A stretch of 64,000 nt of DNA from Batrachochytrium dendrobatidis JAM81 (GCF_000203795.2 NW_006281102.1:972567-1036566); one strand, 5' to 3'. Numbered from the stretch's first letter, positions 36,134 to 48,449 are shown. Numbers and translations: made by a program. Notes: generated from the letters alone by a model not told the origin.

Positions 36134-36761
36134 TACCGCCGTATTCGCGTAAAATGGAACACGAAATAAGGGTGTTAAAATACATAATGAATGGCCAATC
36201 TTGTCAAGTGATGATCCACACTAAATTTACTAGACAACATTGTGTTCACTGGGCTCTGACAAAGTTCACCAGCCTCCTTGGCAAAATTCACTGGCCTTTC
36301 TCCTTTGTCTCATTTTGTATAAAAAACTGAGTGAATACTCACACCAGAGCTCCAGTAAACACCATATTCTTGATATTGGTTAATCTCCAATTTTCCAAAC
36401 TGAGCATTACAATATTGGGTGATTGTCATGAAAGCAACAGTTGCATGTTCTAGAAATGCAATCTTTGTTTTCTTGAAATGAAGCGCGACCGTATGAGATT
36501 TAGAATACAACAAGTATGAGCTTGTACAGTTACATTGATATCAGTAGTCAACCCTAATCTCTGGATTGAATTGCACGGATTTGGTGATTTTACAGCGTAT
36601 GGCTATGCAAAGGATGAAGAAAGAGCGGGTTTAAAACTATAGTTTGATTGTGTCTTAAAGAAACAGTACAGTTAATTTCTAGCAGACAAACGAATACCAA
36701 ACTATTGTTCATCTCAAGACAATCATACACAAGTGTTTGGTTTTACGTGAATATGACTGTA
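36134..36761 (+). mobile_element. MITE-like element, copy C
   Basis: About 628 bp. Left end TACCGCCGTATTCGCGTAAA, then ATGGAACACG. Right end TTTTACGTGAATATGACTGTA. TA at both ends. The interior keeps the TATAAAAAACTGAGTGAATA block, GCGCGACCGTATGAGATTTA and GCGTATGGCTATGC. It is the longest copy. No transposase coding capacity. Confidence 0.8.
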
Positions 36762-37080
36762 ATTGGATGGTTTATAATATTCACTACATTTGGTTCAAAT
36801 TAGAATTGCATCAGTCAGGGTATTGTGGTTGAAACATAACGGGTTTAATTCTTGCATCCAATTTGCCCGTTTGAATTAAACCGTGTTTAAACCAATGCCT
36901 ATGCAAGTCTTTTAAACACGATCAGTTTGCGGGTTGTGGATTAATAAAAGTTTTGTATTTATTAGTTGTGTAAAGTATTAATTGTTTCTCTCAACTTGAA
37001 GTCTTGTCAGTTTTTACTTAGAGTACTTACAAGACCGTGAATTATAGAACTCTACACTTTAAACTACATTTTTCATATAT

Positions 37081-39915
37081 ATGATGCTTTGCACCGCAAT
37101 CGTTGCTCTACTTGCCGCTGCGTCGTCTGTATCGAGTGCTGCCACTGTTTATCCTACATTCAACTTGATCAAGGATGATCGAGATGCTGGAAGGTTTGTA
37201 TTTATGCCCAATACACCGGCTCAGCGTGAGGTCGTCTTGTCCAATGCTGAAAGCATCTTGAATGTAAGACTTTTGATATTGTATTCATGCTGAGTGGTTT
37301 AAACATCAAATCCTGTTATCAATCTGTGAATGAAATCAACCTTTATTGTTTTACCAAACTCTATCGTTTTCATACCCGTTGCATATCTTCTAACGAGTTT
37401 CGCTTGATTGTAGGTTTGGGTAAGTCGTGACTCCAAAATCAAAAATTATGGCAAAGCCGCTGACCCTACTCCCATCATGAAAGATCTGCGTAAAAGAATC
37501 GCCAGCATCACAGACGAAGAGCTCCAGCAATCGCTTAACGATGCCTTTATCATGATTCGTGATCAGCACACTCGTTTTTTCAAGCCCGCTCCCTACCGCT
37601 GTTTCTTTGCAACCACTGGTCTTAGCTATCAGCTTGTTGAAGGTGATCCTGATATTCGCCATAAACCAAAAGTGGTTGTTTCTGACATCACCACTATTCC
37701 CGACATCCTTAAATTGATGGGCAAGGACTACGCCAAAATCAAGCTTGGTGATGAACTTCACACTATTGATGGAAAATCTTTTGTTGAATGGTTTACCGAA
37801 AATCAGTTCAAGGCTGGCGATGGTGCCAATGATTTTGGTGGTCAACGCACTACCCTTGATTTCCTTGGAACTATTTACGGTTCAATCAACCGTTTGCCCA
37901 CCAATGATCACATTACTCTGCAGTTCAAGGCGCGCGCAAAGTATAACCGTATTTATACTGTCAAAGTTCCATATGTGTCGGGCCATAATAATGCTTGCTG
38001 GACACTCTCCAGTAACATGTACAAGGGGCTCACCAACATTACTCTTCCTGGTACTCCAATTCTGCCTTCGCATATGATGCCCACTCACCACGACTATGAG
38101 CGTCAGCTCCAAATAGATGCTATCCGTGAGAAAAAGTTTCCCAAAGGCAAACAGATCAACCACGAGGAATTTACCGAGGCGCGTAATTCCATTTTCCCTC
38201 AGAAAGCTGATGCTGCCCTTGCTTTCCACCCCGCGAATGTTACTACCGTCTCATACGCCATTTGGAAACCAAAAACCAAGAATCTCGGTATAATTCGGTT
38301 GGACGATTTTGAACCCAAAGACCCCAAAACCGGTCAGGATGCTGTTCCCCAGGCTGTTCGCAATATTCGTGACCTTCTCACTACTGTGCTCAAGGACACC
38401 AAAGCCGTCGTGTTGGATATCCGTAGCAACCCCGGTGGTATTATTTACCTTGCCAATGCTATTCCCCAATTCTTCAAGCCTGATTATGAACCATATGGTT
38501 TCCGCTACCTCATGAACAACATGACCTATAACATATTCGTTAATGGAAGTGATCCTGCTGATCCTTTCAGCAAACTGTGGTTCAGCACCAAGCCCGGCAG
38601 CAGATATACTGATACCGCTCTCTTGGATCCTGCCGAGTCATACAACACCTACGGTCAAGTATATGTTCGTCCTATGGCTATTTTCAACAACGGCGAATGC
38701 TACTCGGCCTGTGATATGTTATCCGCCAATATCCAGGATTCTGCTACTGGCACTATTTTCGGCGAGGATGGCCAAACTGGCGCTGGTGGTGCCAATGTAT
38801 TCCAGCTCAACCCCTATTTGATGCAGATTGACCCCACCGACTTCAAAATGTTCCCCTTTACCAAGGAGTTGACCTACACACCAACCAACTCCTTATTCAT
38901 GAACCGTTTGTCTGTCGGAATTCGTCAACCTGTCCGTAATGGTCTTTATGCTGGTCAAATCATCGAGGATATTGGTATTACGTCCGACTTTGTTGTTCGT
39001 CCGCGTCTGTCCGATATTCTTCCCAACACAACTACCAATTCCCAGTACGACCGTATCTCGGACAGTCTTACTCGTATCGGTGAGAAGAATGGCAAAAACA
39101 AGCTGCACTTTGTGGCCGAACCAATGAATATTCAGACCACTGTTGGTCCTTTGAGTATCAAAGCCGAAGTTGCTGGCATTGAAGAAATAACTGTGTTCAA
39201 GGCAGATGGAAAAACTGTTGCTGGTCAGCAAACAATTTCTCCATCCGATCGTAACATTCAGATCGAGGCTCCTCCAGTTATTAACGGTTTGGGCTATAGT
39301 CGCATTACTCTTGTTGGAAAAACTGCCGGAAAACAAGTTGTTAAAACCTATCGTAACATCCGCTATATTCCCAAGACTTCTGATTTCATCCCTCTTGTCG
39401 CCAACCCCTTCACTTTTTCGGATATCACTCCCGCTGTCGGTATCTACAACGGCCCTCAAACCCTTGCTGCTAGTGGATGGAATAAGTCAGGAAAGTATAT
39501 TATTGGCAATGGTATCAAGTATGCTGACAATGTCGATTCTTCCATTGAAGCTTTCTTTACCGCGCCAGTTAGCACCCACATCAACATTGATCTCGATCTT
39601 AACCTTAACTCTGAACCCGACTACGACTTTATTTACTTGACTGTCAATAGCATGGACGGTGCTAAAGACTTTTTGCTAAGCTCCATTGGCACAGACAACA
39701 AGACTGTGTTTAATGGCGTGTCTGGTTTGAATACAACCGTCAAAGGTGTATTCCCATATGTTACCAAAAACGAACAGTTTTCAGTTTCTCTGCAGTTTAC
39801 TTCTGATGGTGCCGTTGAGTTCTCTGGTGCAACTATCAACTCGTTCAAGATCAACGCCCAACCTTCCACCACTTTCCGCAAGGAACATGGTCATTCCGGT
39901 CGTCGTGCTGAATAA
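37081..39915 (+). CDS. secreted S41-family serine peptidase
   Basis: Two exons, 37081-37263 and 37414-39915 (894 residues, GT-AG, in frame). Signal peptide at about residues 1-20 (ending SVSSA). The S41 (tail-specific/CPP-like) core shows a DQHTRF-type helical segment, a PDZ-like stretch (IKLGDELHTIDGKSFVEWF, about 168-190), LGIIRLDDF, the strand VVLDIRSNPGG (about 393-403), and NNGECYSACD with the presumed catalytic Ser492. About 330 further residues after the catalytic domain form beta-rich C-terminal modules of unknown fold. The family cleaves extracellular proteins; S41 peptidases are known to be expanded in amphibian-associated chytrids. The enzyme is probably secreted. It lies about 190 bp before the tandem array begins. 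Confidence 0.92.
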
Positions 39916-40107
39916 GCCTTGTATCTTTTTGATTGATTCAAATTGTTTTTGTCGATTTGTAAATGAAATTTTGCTTATCGCTTGTGAAATCTAGTGTTCC
40001 CGAGGTTGAAATTCCAAGTGCCATTTAACTCTTGATGTTGGCAATATCTCTGTTGACCAAGAGTTTTTAAAAAGTTTAGAACTGTGATATGAGGCGTGGA
40101 TAGTATT

Positions 40108-41880
40108 ACAACTGACTGTCTGAATAACAGTAACTATTTCCAGTGATGCTGATTTGCAAACACTCGAATTATTCAACAACACTCTATCAATGCATTTGCA
40201 AGAGTCATTGGACGTATCTGTTGTTTGAAAGTTGATTCGCATACATTCAGAAGTGGAAGTTATGAAGCTTATTACCACACAGACACGATCAATGTATTAC
40301 TTTTTGTTGGATAGGCTGTATCGTCTGGCATCAATCCAGACACACTTGTCAGTCCTGTTCCGTATACAATGAGTCACATATGGACACATATGGACACCAA
40401 TGCAACAATCAAGAATCAATTGTCATTTACAAGTCCGAATTGCCAACCAACAATCGTACTAATGGACCAACGGACCAATGCCAAAACACCTGCACATCAG
40501 ACAGTTTATTGGACATGACTTGATTGTTCTTGACAACTGATTGAAAACTGTTTGAAAACTGCTTGAAAACTGCTTGATGACTCGAGTAATCCAATCACAC
40601 ATTGCTGGCAATTAAATGGAACTATACAATGTGTCATGTATACATTGGATACCATCAGTTTATCAGTGACTATCTGGTATTTGTTTATGCATGATTACTT
40701 GGACTACTATTTGCAATCAATGCAATCACTGGTGTCAATGACTGATAACAATGAAACCAAACGATTGCCCACATCAGATTATACACATTCATTCTGGAAT
40801 GCAACTTTGCATCGATATCGTAAATATCAACCAGAATCCGAGCCAAACAAGTCAAGCGAGTGTCGCAAGGTTGCATTCATTTGAAAATACTCGATATCAG
40901 GCTAAAGTTGCATGTGAAATGGTCATTTGTACAAGGTTAAACAACATCGACATTCACAATCAATGTGATGTTGGAACAGAGCTGCTATTTCCGAATTTAA
41001 AAGTCCAAATCGTACACATTGTTATCAAGTCTAATCCACACCCTTCATACCATGTCATACCATGTCATGCTTGATAGTTTTATACACTGCTACAAGAGTT
41101 GTATTGTGTGTATTTCGAGTATTTCCATCACTCCATCACACTGTATTGGCTCAAACAACTCGAACAGATTGTCATAATCTGACATGATTCCAAAATAATT
41201 GCAATCGGTTATATTTGACATGATCGGATCATTGTAAACCATTGATTTCAGTAATTCAAGATTAAACAAGCCAATGTTACTTTTTCCAAATTTGAATCAG
41301 CATGTTGTTGTAATATCGTCAATATTGTGAGAAACTCTGAGCAGACACTTGGACATTCAGTATCAAGTGATATTGGATATTTTCAAATATGTATCCAGTG
41401 ATAAATAAGCGGTGATGTGTTTGAAATCAATTTACCATTACAAACCATTGTGTATTTGACAATACACTTGATGGTATCAATGACCACTAATGGATTCAAC
41501 TTGCATTCCGAATGAACCATCATGTGGTAACCCAATTGTTTAGTATTGGTTGTTATTTGATAATGTCACATTTTGTGTCCTGCCATGAGATTGATTTCAT
41601 CTGAACATTTGACAACCGTGCAAGAAACATTGATTGAATTCGTACAGTTTCATATGCAAGTGCATCAGTAGTGTATCGACCAACAAGACCAATTTTGTTG
41701 GTTGATACTCACTGATACTCGCTGGTAACTTGATGAAAATGTGTCAAACCATGACTTTCATGACAACACTGTACAAACTGTACGAGTTTAAAAGATTATT
41801 GGTGAATATTGTCCAATTTGATTGTTGACTGCAATTATTTTGGTTGGTTCGAGTTTCATTCTTTTGTCAAAAAACATCAA
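40108..41880. other. unit 1, non-coding stretch before the HNH ORF
   Basis: Contains the minisatellite and repeated ACACATATGGACA motifs (about 40380-40400). Small ORFs on both strands (for example 40636-40884) keep no stable reading frame between units and are not called. Confidence 0.5.
40525..40585. repeat. short minisatellite (TTGAAAACTGx) in unit 1
   Basis: About four imperfect copies of a roughly 13-bp motif TTGAAAACTGCT. The same locus has fewer copies in unit 2 (about 51908-51952) and a variant set in unit 3 (about 63304-63348). Confidence 0.7.
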
Positions 41881-43044
41881 ATGAATATTGAAACAACAAA
41901 GACAGCAACAACACAACTGTTGAATGAATACTACCAAATCAGCACTCAAGCCATACCAACACAGAGAGTCAAGTCTGAATGGCAGGATGACAACAGGCGA
42001 GGTTTGTTTTTGGGAATCATCCAAGAGGGAGAAACCTCACACATCACTCGACTGCACAACCTGCTGACTGCCAACCAATTTGCAGAGCAGCAGGAATTCT
42101 CAACCAAGATCCAGTTGTCAGACCCAGAACATCATTGTACATTCATTGATGACATGTTTGGGTATTACATACTGCCATTCCACAAAGACTACAACGATTC
42201 ATCCAGCTGTCACACTCCAGTTTCATCAAACCCAACATCAAGAACCAACTCTGCTGATGATCTGGACTATGTTGCAAAAGTGAGTGAGCTACAGCACAAG
42301 GACTTGAACAAGGTGGTTGAGAAGAGAGACAGTGTCTGCTTGTTTTGCTGGGATAAGCTGTCCTTGCAAGGAGCACACATCATATCCCAAAAGAACATTG
42401 GAATGGCATACAACGAACCATCCATCCTGCTACGATCTGGTTTGACGCAGAAACATCAAATACAGAACGGACTGTTGTTGTGTATCAAGTGCCATGACCA
42501 ATTTGGTAAACTAAAGCAATATGTGGATGTAGTGGATGACAAACTGGTGATCAATGATCTGACAAGTGACAAGCACAAGAAGTGGATTGAGACAATTGAA
42601 GATTTGAAAGTTATCCGCAGAACAAGGCAAAAGAGATGGACTGACAATCGACAAACAGTCGAATCCAACAGTGAAATGACATTGTATTTCATTCACAACA
42701 ATCTCACTCGACTACCAAACAGGAACGCACTAGAGTTCCACAAGACAGCATGTCTCATTTGGTGTATGGCTGGTGGTGCGGAGTTTGATGATGAATATTG
42801 TCCATATGATGATGATGGCTGTACTCCTGTCGATTACCAGAGTAAGAATATCGAGAAATGGATGGAATCGAGTGCTATTTTGATCATTGAAATACTCAAT
42901 AAAATTGTGTATTCATTACAAGAGACTGGTTTCTGTTACAGTAATAGTTGTGTCGAGTCAATGTCATGGTGTAATGGCTTCAAAAAACACCATTTTGATG
43001 ATCGATACTGCATCAATATGATTGTTTTACAACCGATATATTGA
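41881..43044 (+). CDS. HNH_2-type nuclease-domain protein (intact copy)
   Basis: 387 residues from the first in-frame ATG at 41881; the open frame extends 26 codons further upstream without an ATG. The nuclease region reads VCLFCWDKLSLQGAHIISQ, then IQNGLLLCIKCHDQFGK: a C-x2-C knuckle, the AHI of the HNH core, the central Asn, and a C-x2-C-H, followed by VDVVDDKLVI. This is the layout of the fungal HNH_2 (His-Me finger) domain. Before it is a region of about 150 residues with no recognised fold. After it a Cys-containing C-terminal region includes DEYCPYDDDGC. Such domains occur in many fungal proteins of unknown function. Location in a repeat with an effector gene suggests a mobile or effector role, which is inference. 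An intron upstream cannot be excluded. Confidence 0.7.
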   Translation: MNIETTKTATTQLLNEYYQISTQAIPTQRVKSEWQDDNRRGLFLGIIQEGETSHITRLHNLLTANQFAEQQEFSTKIQLSDPEHHCTFIDDMFGYYILPFHKDYNDSSSCHTPVSSNPTSRTNSADDLDYVAKVSELQHKDLNKVVEKRDSVCLFCWDKLSLQGAHIISQKNIGMAYNEPSILLRSGLTQKHQIQNGLLLCIKCHDQFGKLKQYVDVVDDKLVINDLTSDKHKKWIETIEDLKVIRRTRQKRWTDNRQTVESNSEMTLYFIHNNLTRLPNRNALEFHKTACLIWCMAGGAEFDDEYCPYDDDGCTPVDYQSKNIEKWMESSAILIIEILNKIVYSLQETGFCYSNSCVESMSWCNGFKKHHFDDRYCINMIVLQPIY

Positions 43045-45892
43045 AACTTGTTGATATTGGAACCAGTATTGATATTGGTAGTGAATGATGTATAATCAAA
43101 AAGAAATCCACATCGGAACGTTCCTTGCTCTCGTTTGTGATTGTTTTCCGTGGATTGTTCTGGTATTTTATGTAGCTCACTTTTTGCCTTGCACGCATGT
43201 AAGCAGCAACCACGAATCGTTGAAACACAGATTGCACAAGTCGATACATTCTGATGACATTTGGAATATAACAAGACACAAGTGGTGACCAAAGTTTAAT
43301 TCACAATCCATGAATGAACACGATCGCGTTGCCGACTGGATCAAATAACAACGCAGGTGTTTGGAACATGTCTTGAATACATGAATCGACCAGATTGACA
43401 ACATACTTGTGTAGTCGATAATCAATGGAATTGACCAAACGGAATGCCTGCAACTGCCAAAAACCAAACAAAATGCCAAAGCATTTATATTAAAATGTTA
43501 CACTACGACATCATGTCTCAAAGTGCTGAATGAGTCGTTGTCATGCAACTTTACTGTTGATATTGTTTATGGATTTGAAGATGTGCAATACAATCCGTAG
43601 TCTGTTGCTCAACGACACTGATCAAATGGTACTGAATACAGTGTGTCAAACAAGATGATCGCTTTGACTAGTGTGTCGGAATGTTTTGATAAATAACAAT
43701 TATATCATGATGTATATTGGTTCATGTAGTATACTGTATAGTCAACCATGCACATACACATGCATGTCATTGTCAATTGATGGTCGTCTGTGAACAACTT
43801 GTGGACAACTTGTAAATATTACAATCATGGTGATTGCTTGAATGTCGATACCAAGCCATGCATTTGATGGTCATTTACTGATCAGTTTACTGTTCAACGA
43901 TGCAAATGGTCGTTGTCTAACAATCAGTCGAGTTGTAGACATGAACTGCACATTGTGCGTATCGCTTTGTTCATGACCAAACTGTAACAATGTGTATTTT
44001 GCATTGAGTTTGAACTGCAATCTGCGACTTGTACGCATTGTGATGCATTGTTTCAATATTCATGTTGCATTCATCAACATCAACGTGCAGTGTCGATATG
44101 ATGTTTGGTGTTGATGTTGTGTTGATATTCCAACAACACTGAATATCCCAAATCAGGTCAGCATTGACTCGTGTGATAATAATCCATGGACAGTCAGTTG
44201 TACCAAACTGTTGTACAAACATATTGACATTCGATCGATCGGAGCGACAATCAATCACTCCAATGTGTTGTTGGATATACAAACTATATTACACATGGTG
44301 ACTGATGTTGTAACACATGTCGTAACACAACATTGAATCAATCAAACTGCAATTACACACTCCATCATATGTCGCATGTGTTGGTATGTCAAGTGTGGTG
44401 ATATCAGGTCAAAACAGTCGATTGGCATAATAATCCATCAACATTCGAGTCGTTTGATCAACCAAACAGTTGTATCATGCGGTAATATCAATAGACTGCG
44501 ATTGTAGCGTGCCATTCATCAGATATTGTTGAAACCATTACAAAACCTGTTTGGACCAAATCAAACTGTGACGAATACCGCATACTCGGATCATCATCAA
44601 CTAAACCAGGAATACACGCTTGATAATATTGGCGGTTGATGATTGAACATGATTCATGGCTAATTCGTCGAGTGTTTGCAATGTGTTAATATAACCAGTC
44701 ATATACCATTTGGTGTTGTTAACTTGTGGTTTGGTGATGGTTTGATTGCAAGTGATTCTTGGACACAACACATTGCAAACCAAGCAACTTGACTACTTGA
44801 ACGACTCAAATGACTCGATACTAACCGGAATTCAATACAATTGTTGAATAGCCCGTGTAATATCAGATCTAGTCAAGTCAACAGACAAGCCAACAAACAC
44901 GACAGCCGATACAACTATATACAACAAAAATGCGTTGGATTCATTTATGATTGCATACTCATTAATCTTGAATGACAGTGTTTGTGCAGTTTTGGATATA
45001 GGTTGTATGGATATTGCAACAAACATGTAGTATTATAGTATGACTGACATACTACTATTGGATCAAACAACATAATAGTCCAATATAATGTCAAATATAT
45101 ATGTGCATAGAATGGTCACCAAACCTGATCGGTTGTGTATCAATCATAAACAACTACCAATTAGCAACAAGTGTCATTCGTATACATTGACAGAATTACT
45201 ACAGACAACACCAACAATTACAAGATCATGTGCAATATATCAAGAATTGTGATATGGTTTCAATAAACCAACAACAACTGAACAAATGACATTGCAATGA
45301 TTATTCATAGAACAAGGCAATCAAACGACAATGTTAGTGACAATTATGTTGGACAATATTCAAATATTGACAGTCAAACATTGGTTAACCAACAGTTGTA
45401 CGATTATACAACTGACCCGTGTATTGACAAGTGATCAACATCGATCCGGTCGTAGTTGAAACGGTGTATCACAGGACTTGAAAGTTGACAGTATTGCTGT
45501 GGTGTAACATTAGCAACTACACACAACTTGACATGAATGACAATGTTGATGTCAAAACTGTCAATGTATTACAGTGTATTGGTCAACAGTGACTGCGATC
45601 AATGATAATGTTGCAGTCAATTCAATCCAATTGTTGATTGGAACAATCATTATTCACTTGTCAGATTCAACATGTAAATGAATGTTTTGTAACATATTTA
45701 CCAATCCAACAATTGACTGATTAACAATAATTGAATATTAAAATGTTGAATAAAAGACTCGAGTCATTATATGAATGACGTAATCAATTGTTGAGTTGAA
45801 TTGACACTTTATTAAACAATACAAATAAACACATGACAAATGTTTAAACACTATTCAAAATGTGTGAATTTGAATACATGACAAATTAATAC

Positions 45893-45956
45893 AATTTGAC
45901 AGTTTTAATTTCACAAAAATGCTTAATTTAACAGTTTTAATTTCACACAAAATTGC
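45893..45956. repeat. pair of direct repeats upstream of the Crinkler-type gene (unit 1)
   Basis: Two copies, 32 bp apart, of ACAGTTTTAATTTCACA (45899 and 45931), each embedded in AATTT(G/A)AC...AAAATTGC-like context. Present unchanged in unit 2. Confidence 0.6.
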
Positions 45957-46029
45957 TCAATTTAAACAATATTCAGTGTGTGAATTTGTTTCACATTATT
46001 CACATGACATTAAATTTTGGATTTAAAGT

Positions 46030-46132
46030 CCAATTTTTCCTTTCTTTTCTTCATTACATTTCATTTCATTTCATTCCACTCTATTCTATTACATTTCCTT
46101 TTGCTCTTTCTTCTACTCTATTCCTTTCTATT
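46030..46132 (+). promoter_or_regulatory. pyrimidine-rich tract before the Crinkler-type gene (unit 1)
   Basis: About 100 bp of nearly pure T/C on the plus strand (TTTCCTTTCTTTTCTTC..., TTCATTTCATTTCATT) ending 13 bp before the ATG. Likely a promoter/initiator or 5' UTR element. Conserved without change in unit 2 (57409-57511). Confidence 0.5.
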
Positions 46133-46145
46133 TAAACAAACTCTA

Positions 46146-48449
46146 ATGGAAAACATACCATTCTACATTCAATACCTTCACAACCAGCCAGTGAAGGTTG
46201 AAACCCACTTCAATGGAGAACTAGAGAGAAGAAGGCCACTGACTGACGTTGGTGGCCTGGTTGCAGCCATCGTTGTTGAACCAACTAGAAGACTTGCTGG
46301 TATCCCAGAGGACTATGGGCCACTCACTCTCCATTATGTGGTGAATGGGGTGGAGACCAACTACAACTCCTGGGACCCCATTGCTGCTCTCGGAACAAAT
46401 GGGACTGTTGGGTCCAGTCCACTCATCATTAAATCACGCAGTGGTACCGGGCAAGGCGTCGCTAGTTCAGTGCCAGGAGCGTCAATGAATGCGAATATCA
46501 GACTGGTTTCAGGAACATTTAAAGAAACTACAAATCCATCACTTTTAAAGTATCATCACATTGCCGATTCTTTAAAAAACGACAACTGTGTCGTGGAAAT
46601 CGTAAAAATTATCCTTTCGATCACAGCTGGAGAATTTTCGGAATCGAACTTCGAAAATTTACCGTTCACGTTTCTCGAGGGCTCGTCTGGCTCAGGAAAG
46701 AGTCAGATGGGCTTTAATATCAAAGCCAATATTGGTGATCGGAGGAGAGTGCATTATCTCCTGTTCGATCCTCTCGGTTCGACATCACAAAGAATCTACC
46801 GCAACTTTGAAAACATTTCAAAGTTGTTCAGCAAATGTTATGTAGCGGATGAGCAAATGTATAGCCCTGAAGCTTCGTCTCCAAGTTGTAGTTCGCTATT
46901 TCAAAAAAGTCTATACGTGTATGGATTTATTTTTAAATTGCTATCTGACGAAACTCGATCATCCACAGTCAATATTGGTAAAAAAACTGGCAAAGATGTT
47001 CAAAAACTGATGGCTCGTAAAAAAATTCATCAACGCAGACCAGTGTTTATTCTGGACGAGTGTATTGCTATTTCGAGGGAGTCTTTCAAGAAAGTGCGAT
47101 TTGTGCGAAATTGCTTCCGCTCATTGGGTCTGGGACTCGTTATGATGGGAACAGATTCCAGAGCAGCCAAACTGCAACCTACCACTGGAAATGGCAGTCG
47201 AAGTGATGTTCCAATGCCGTGGTGTCATGTGTTTGGGGAATTTCCAGCAGTAAAACTAGAACTAACAGGATTGCCATCTAGACTACCAAGATATCTCAAA
47301 TCTATCATACTCAACTCAAGGCCACTTTTTGCGCAGTTTGTCGCAGAAGAAATCGCAAACAAGGTTTCAGATTTTGACGAATTGATGAAAGCAGCGTTTA
47401 TTAAACTGAAATCAGTCAAAATGATATTTGGAAATCTTTACGGACAACTTGGACAGGTTCGGCTGCTTCATAACGCTCACTGTCAACTGACCGATTTGGA
47501 AAGCCAATCGACCAATCTGGAAAACCAATCGACTCCATTGATTCACTCACACTTTGCCCAGCTAAATGGAAAAAAAAACTTTATATTGATGAACAATGGA
47601 TGTATCCAAGAACAACCTGCTTCTTGGAGACCGTCTTCGGTGTTTCCAGAGCTAAAGAACGACATTTTGCTTTACCTGCTGTTGATGGGTGGAAAGGGAT
47701 TTTCCGCCTGTTATGCAGGGGATAACAAGCAGGTGCCATATGCATATTTTTTGATGGAAGCCAAGAGTAATCCGGATTATCGCAGCCATATTCTATACTT
47801 TTCGAATGCTGTACAGGATAGCAATGATGGAATGTTTCTCGAGTCTTTGCTATGTTCGACAGTCTGTTTGGCCTCACATTCTAATGGCGTCAAGGGAATT
47901 GATCTAAAACCGTTTCTGTTGAATTTGGTATACCAGCTTCAGATTGATAAACCTGATTCCGAAGACGTCTCTATACTCGATCTGAACAGGCTCGATGGCA
48001 TAAAATTTACTGTACCTTTTCTTTCACCGCCAAACCAAAAGTGGCCCGATTTTGTTCAAATACCTGGTTCAAACTTTAATTGGTTATCAAGAGCTCGAAA
48101 CTCGGAAAGTATTGATTTGAAGACTTCCTGTGGACTTTTTGGAGAATCCAAAGATCACAAAAGTGTAATCAGCCTTGAAACAATGGTGAATATCATTGGT
48201 AGGATTCCTGAAGCAGCAGAGGTGGAACTAGTTTTTACACGAAAACTTCAAGATTCGTACTTTAATCCTCCAGCTCCATCGTTTGAAGTTCAATTCCAAA
48301 GAAGCCATGTTCTGAAAAAGGCTTACTACAAGATTGACGCTTCAAAGCCCAACACTTTGCTTGAACCAATCGAGGGTCTTCCGTGCGACCAGCCTGATAT
48401 GGATGGAGTTGTTATTTTCTTTGAGATCAATGACAAGCTTATTATTTAA
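46146..48449 (+). CDS. Crinkler-type effector with P-loop NTPase and REase-like domain, copy 1
   Basis: 767 residues, single exon. The first about 97 residues (from MENIPFYIQYLHNQPV) form a header domain containing LTLHYVVNGVETNYNSWDP. A P-loop ATPase follows: Walker A GSSGSGKS at 179-186 and Walker B FILDEC at 301-306. A C-terminal restriction-endonuclease-like module shows Asp657 and the E-x-K pair Glu667/Lys669 in GLFGESKDHK. This header-NTPase-REase order is the published core architecture of Crinkler (CRN) proteins, which act inside host or rival cells. CRN genes are known in amphibian chytrids. No classical signal peptide from the chosen start. ATG 46146 was preferred over 46017, which would translate the pyrimidine tract. 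AATAAA lies 22 bp past the stop. Confidence 0.85.
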   Translation: MENIPFYIQYLHNQPVKVETHFNGELERRRPLTDVGGLVAAIVVEPTRRLAGIPEDYGPLTLHYVVNGVETNYNSWDPIAALGTNGTVGSSPLIIKSRSGTGQGVASSVPGASMNANIRLVSGTFKETTNPSLLKYHHIADSLKNDNCVVEIVKIILSITAGEFSESNFENLPFTFLEGSSGSGKSQMGFNIKANIGDRRRVHYLLFDPLGSTSQRIYRNFENISKLFSKCYVADEQMYSPEASSPSCSSLFQKSLYVYGFIFKLLSDETRSSTVNIGKKTGKDVQKLMARKKIHQRRPVFILDECIAISRESFKKVRFVRNCFRSLGLGLVMMGTDSRAAKLQPTTGNGSRSDVPMPWCHVFGEFPAVKLELTGLPSRLPRYLKSIILNSRPLFAQFVAEEIANKVSDFDELMKAAFIKLKSVKMIFGNLYGQLGQVRLLHNAHCQLTDLESQSTNLENQSTPLIHSHFAQLNGKKNFILMNNGCIQEQPASWRPSSVFPELKNDILLYLLLMGGKGFSACYAGDNKQVPYAYFLMEAKSNPDYRSHILYFSNAVQDSNDGMFLESLLCSTVCLASHSNGVKGIDLKPFLLNLVYQLQIDKPDSEDVSILDLNRLDGIKFTVPFLSPPNQKWPDFVQIPGSNFNWLSRARNSESIDLKTSCGLFGESKDHKSVISLETMVNIIGRIPEAAEVELVFTRKLQDSYFNPPAPSFEVQFQRSHVLKKAYYKIDASKPNTLLEPIEGLPCDQPDMDGVVIFFEINDKLII

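Larger units (their letters stand above)
33826..37080. other. 3.2 kb repeat-rich intergenic region
   Basis: AT-rich DNA between the divergent OPT and S41 peptidase genes. It contains a 44-bp tandem repeat (34963-35104) and two MITE-like copies (D and C). ORFs at 35222-35503 (-), 36058-36330 (+) and 36310-36513 (-) fall mostly within the MITE-like copies. No gene is called. Confidence 0.6.
43045..46145. other. unit 1, 3.1-kb non-coding stretch
   Basis: No gene recognised. Rich in TG/CA words (CAACA, TGTTG) and poor in CG. ORFs of 60-118 codons on both strands have no domain, signal peptide or conserved start. The last 250 bp carry a pair of direct repeats and a pyrimidine-rich tract just upstream of the Crinkler-type gene. 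Confidence 0.5.

Noticed and set aside
43085..43479. ORFs of 67-118 codons on both strands in the array, present in both units.
   Set aside because: Conservation follows from the recent duplication of the whole unit. They overlap one another on opposite strands and show no domain or start context.
46017..46145. In-frame extension upstream of the Crinkler-type gene giving a hydrophobic leader of 43 residues that looks like a signal peptide (also 57396-57524).
   Set aside because: It is the translation of a pyrimidine-rich tract, which yields Phe/Leu/Ser in any frame; the parallel frame at 45953-46135 is equally hydrophobic. The header domain begins at the next ATG.
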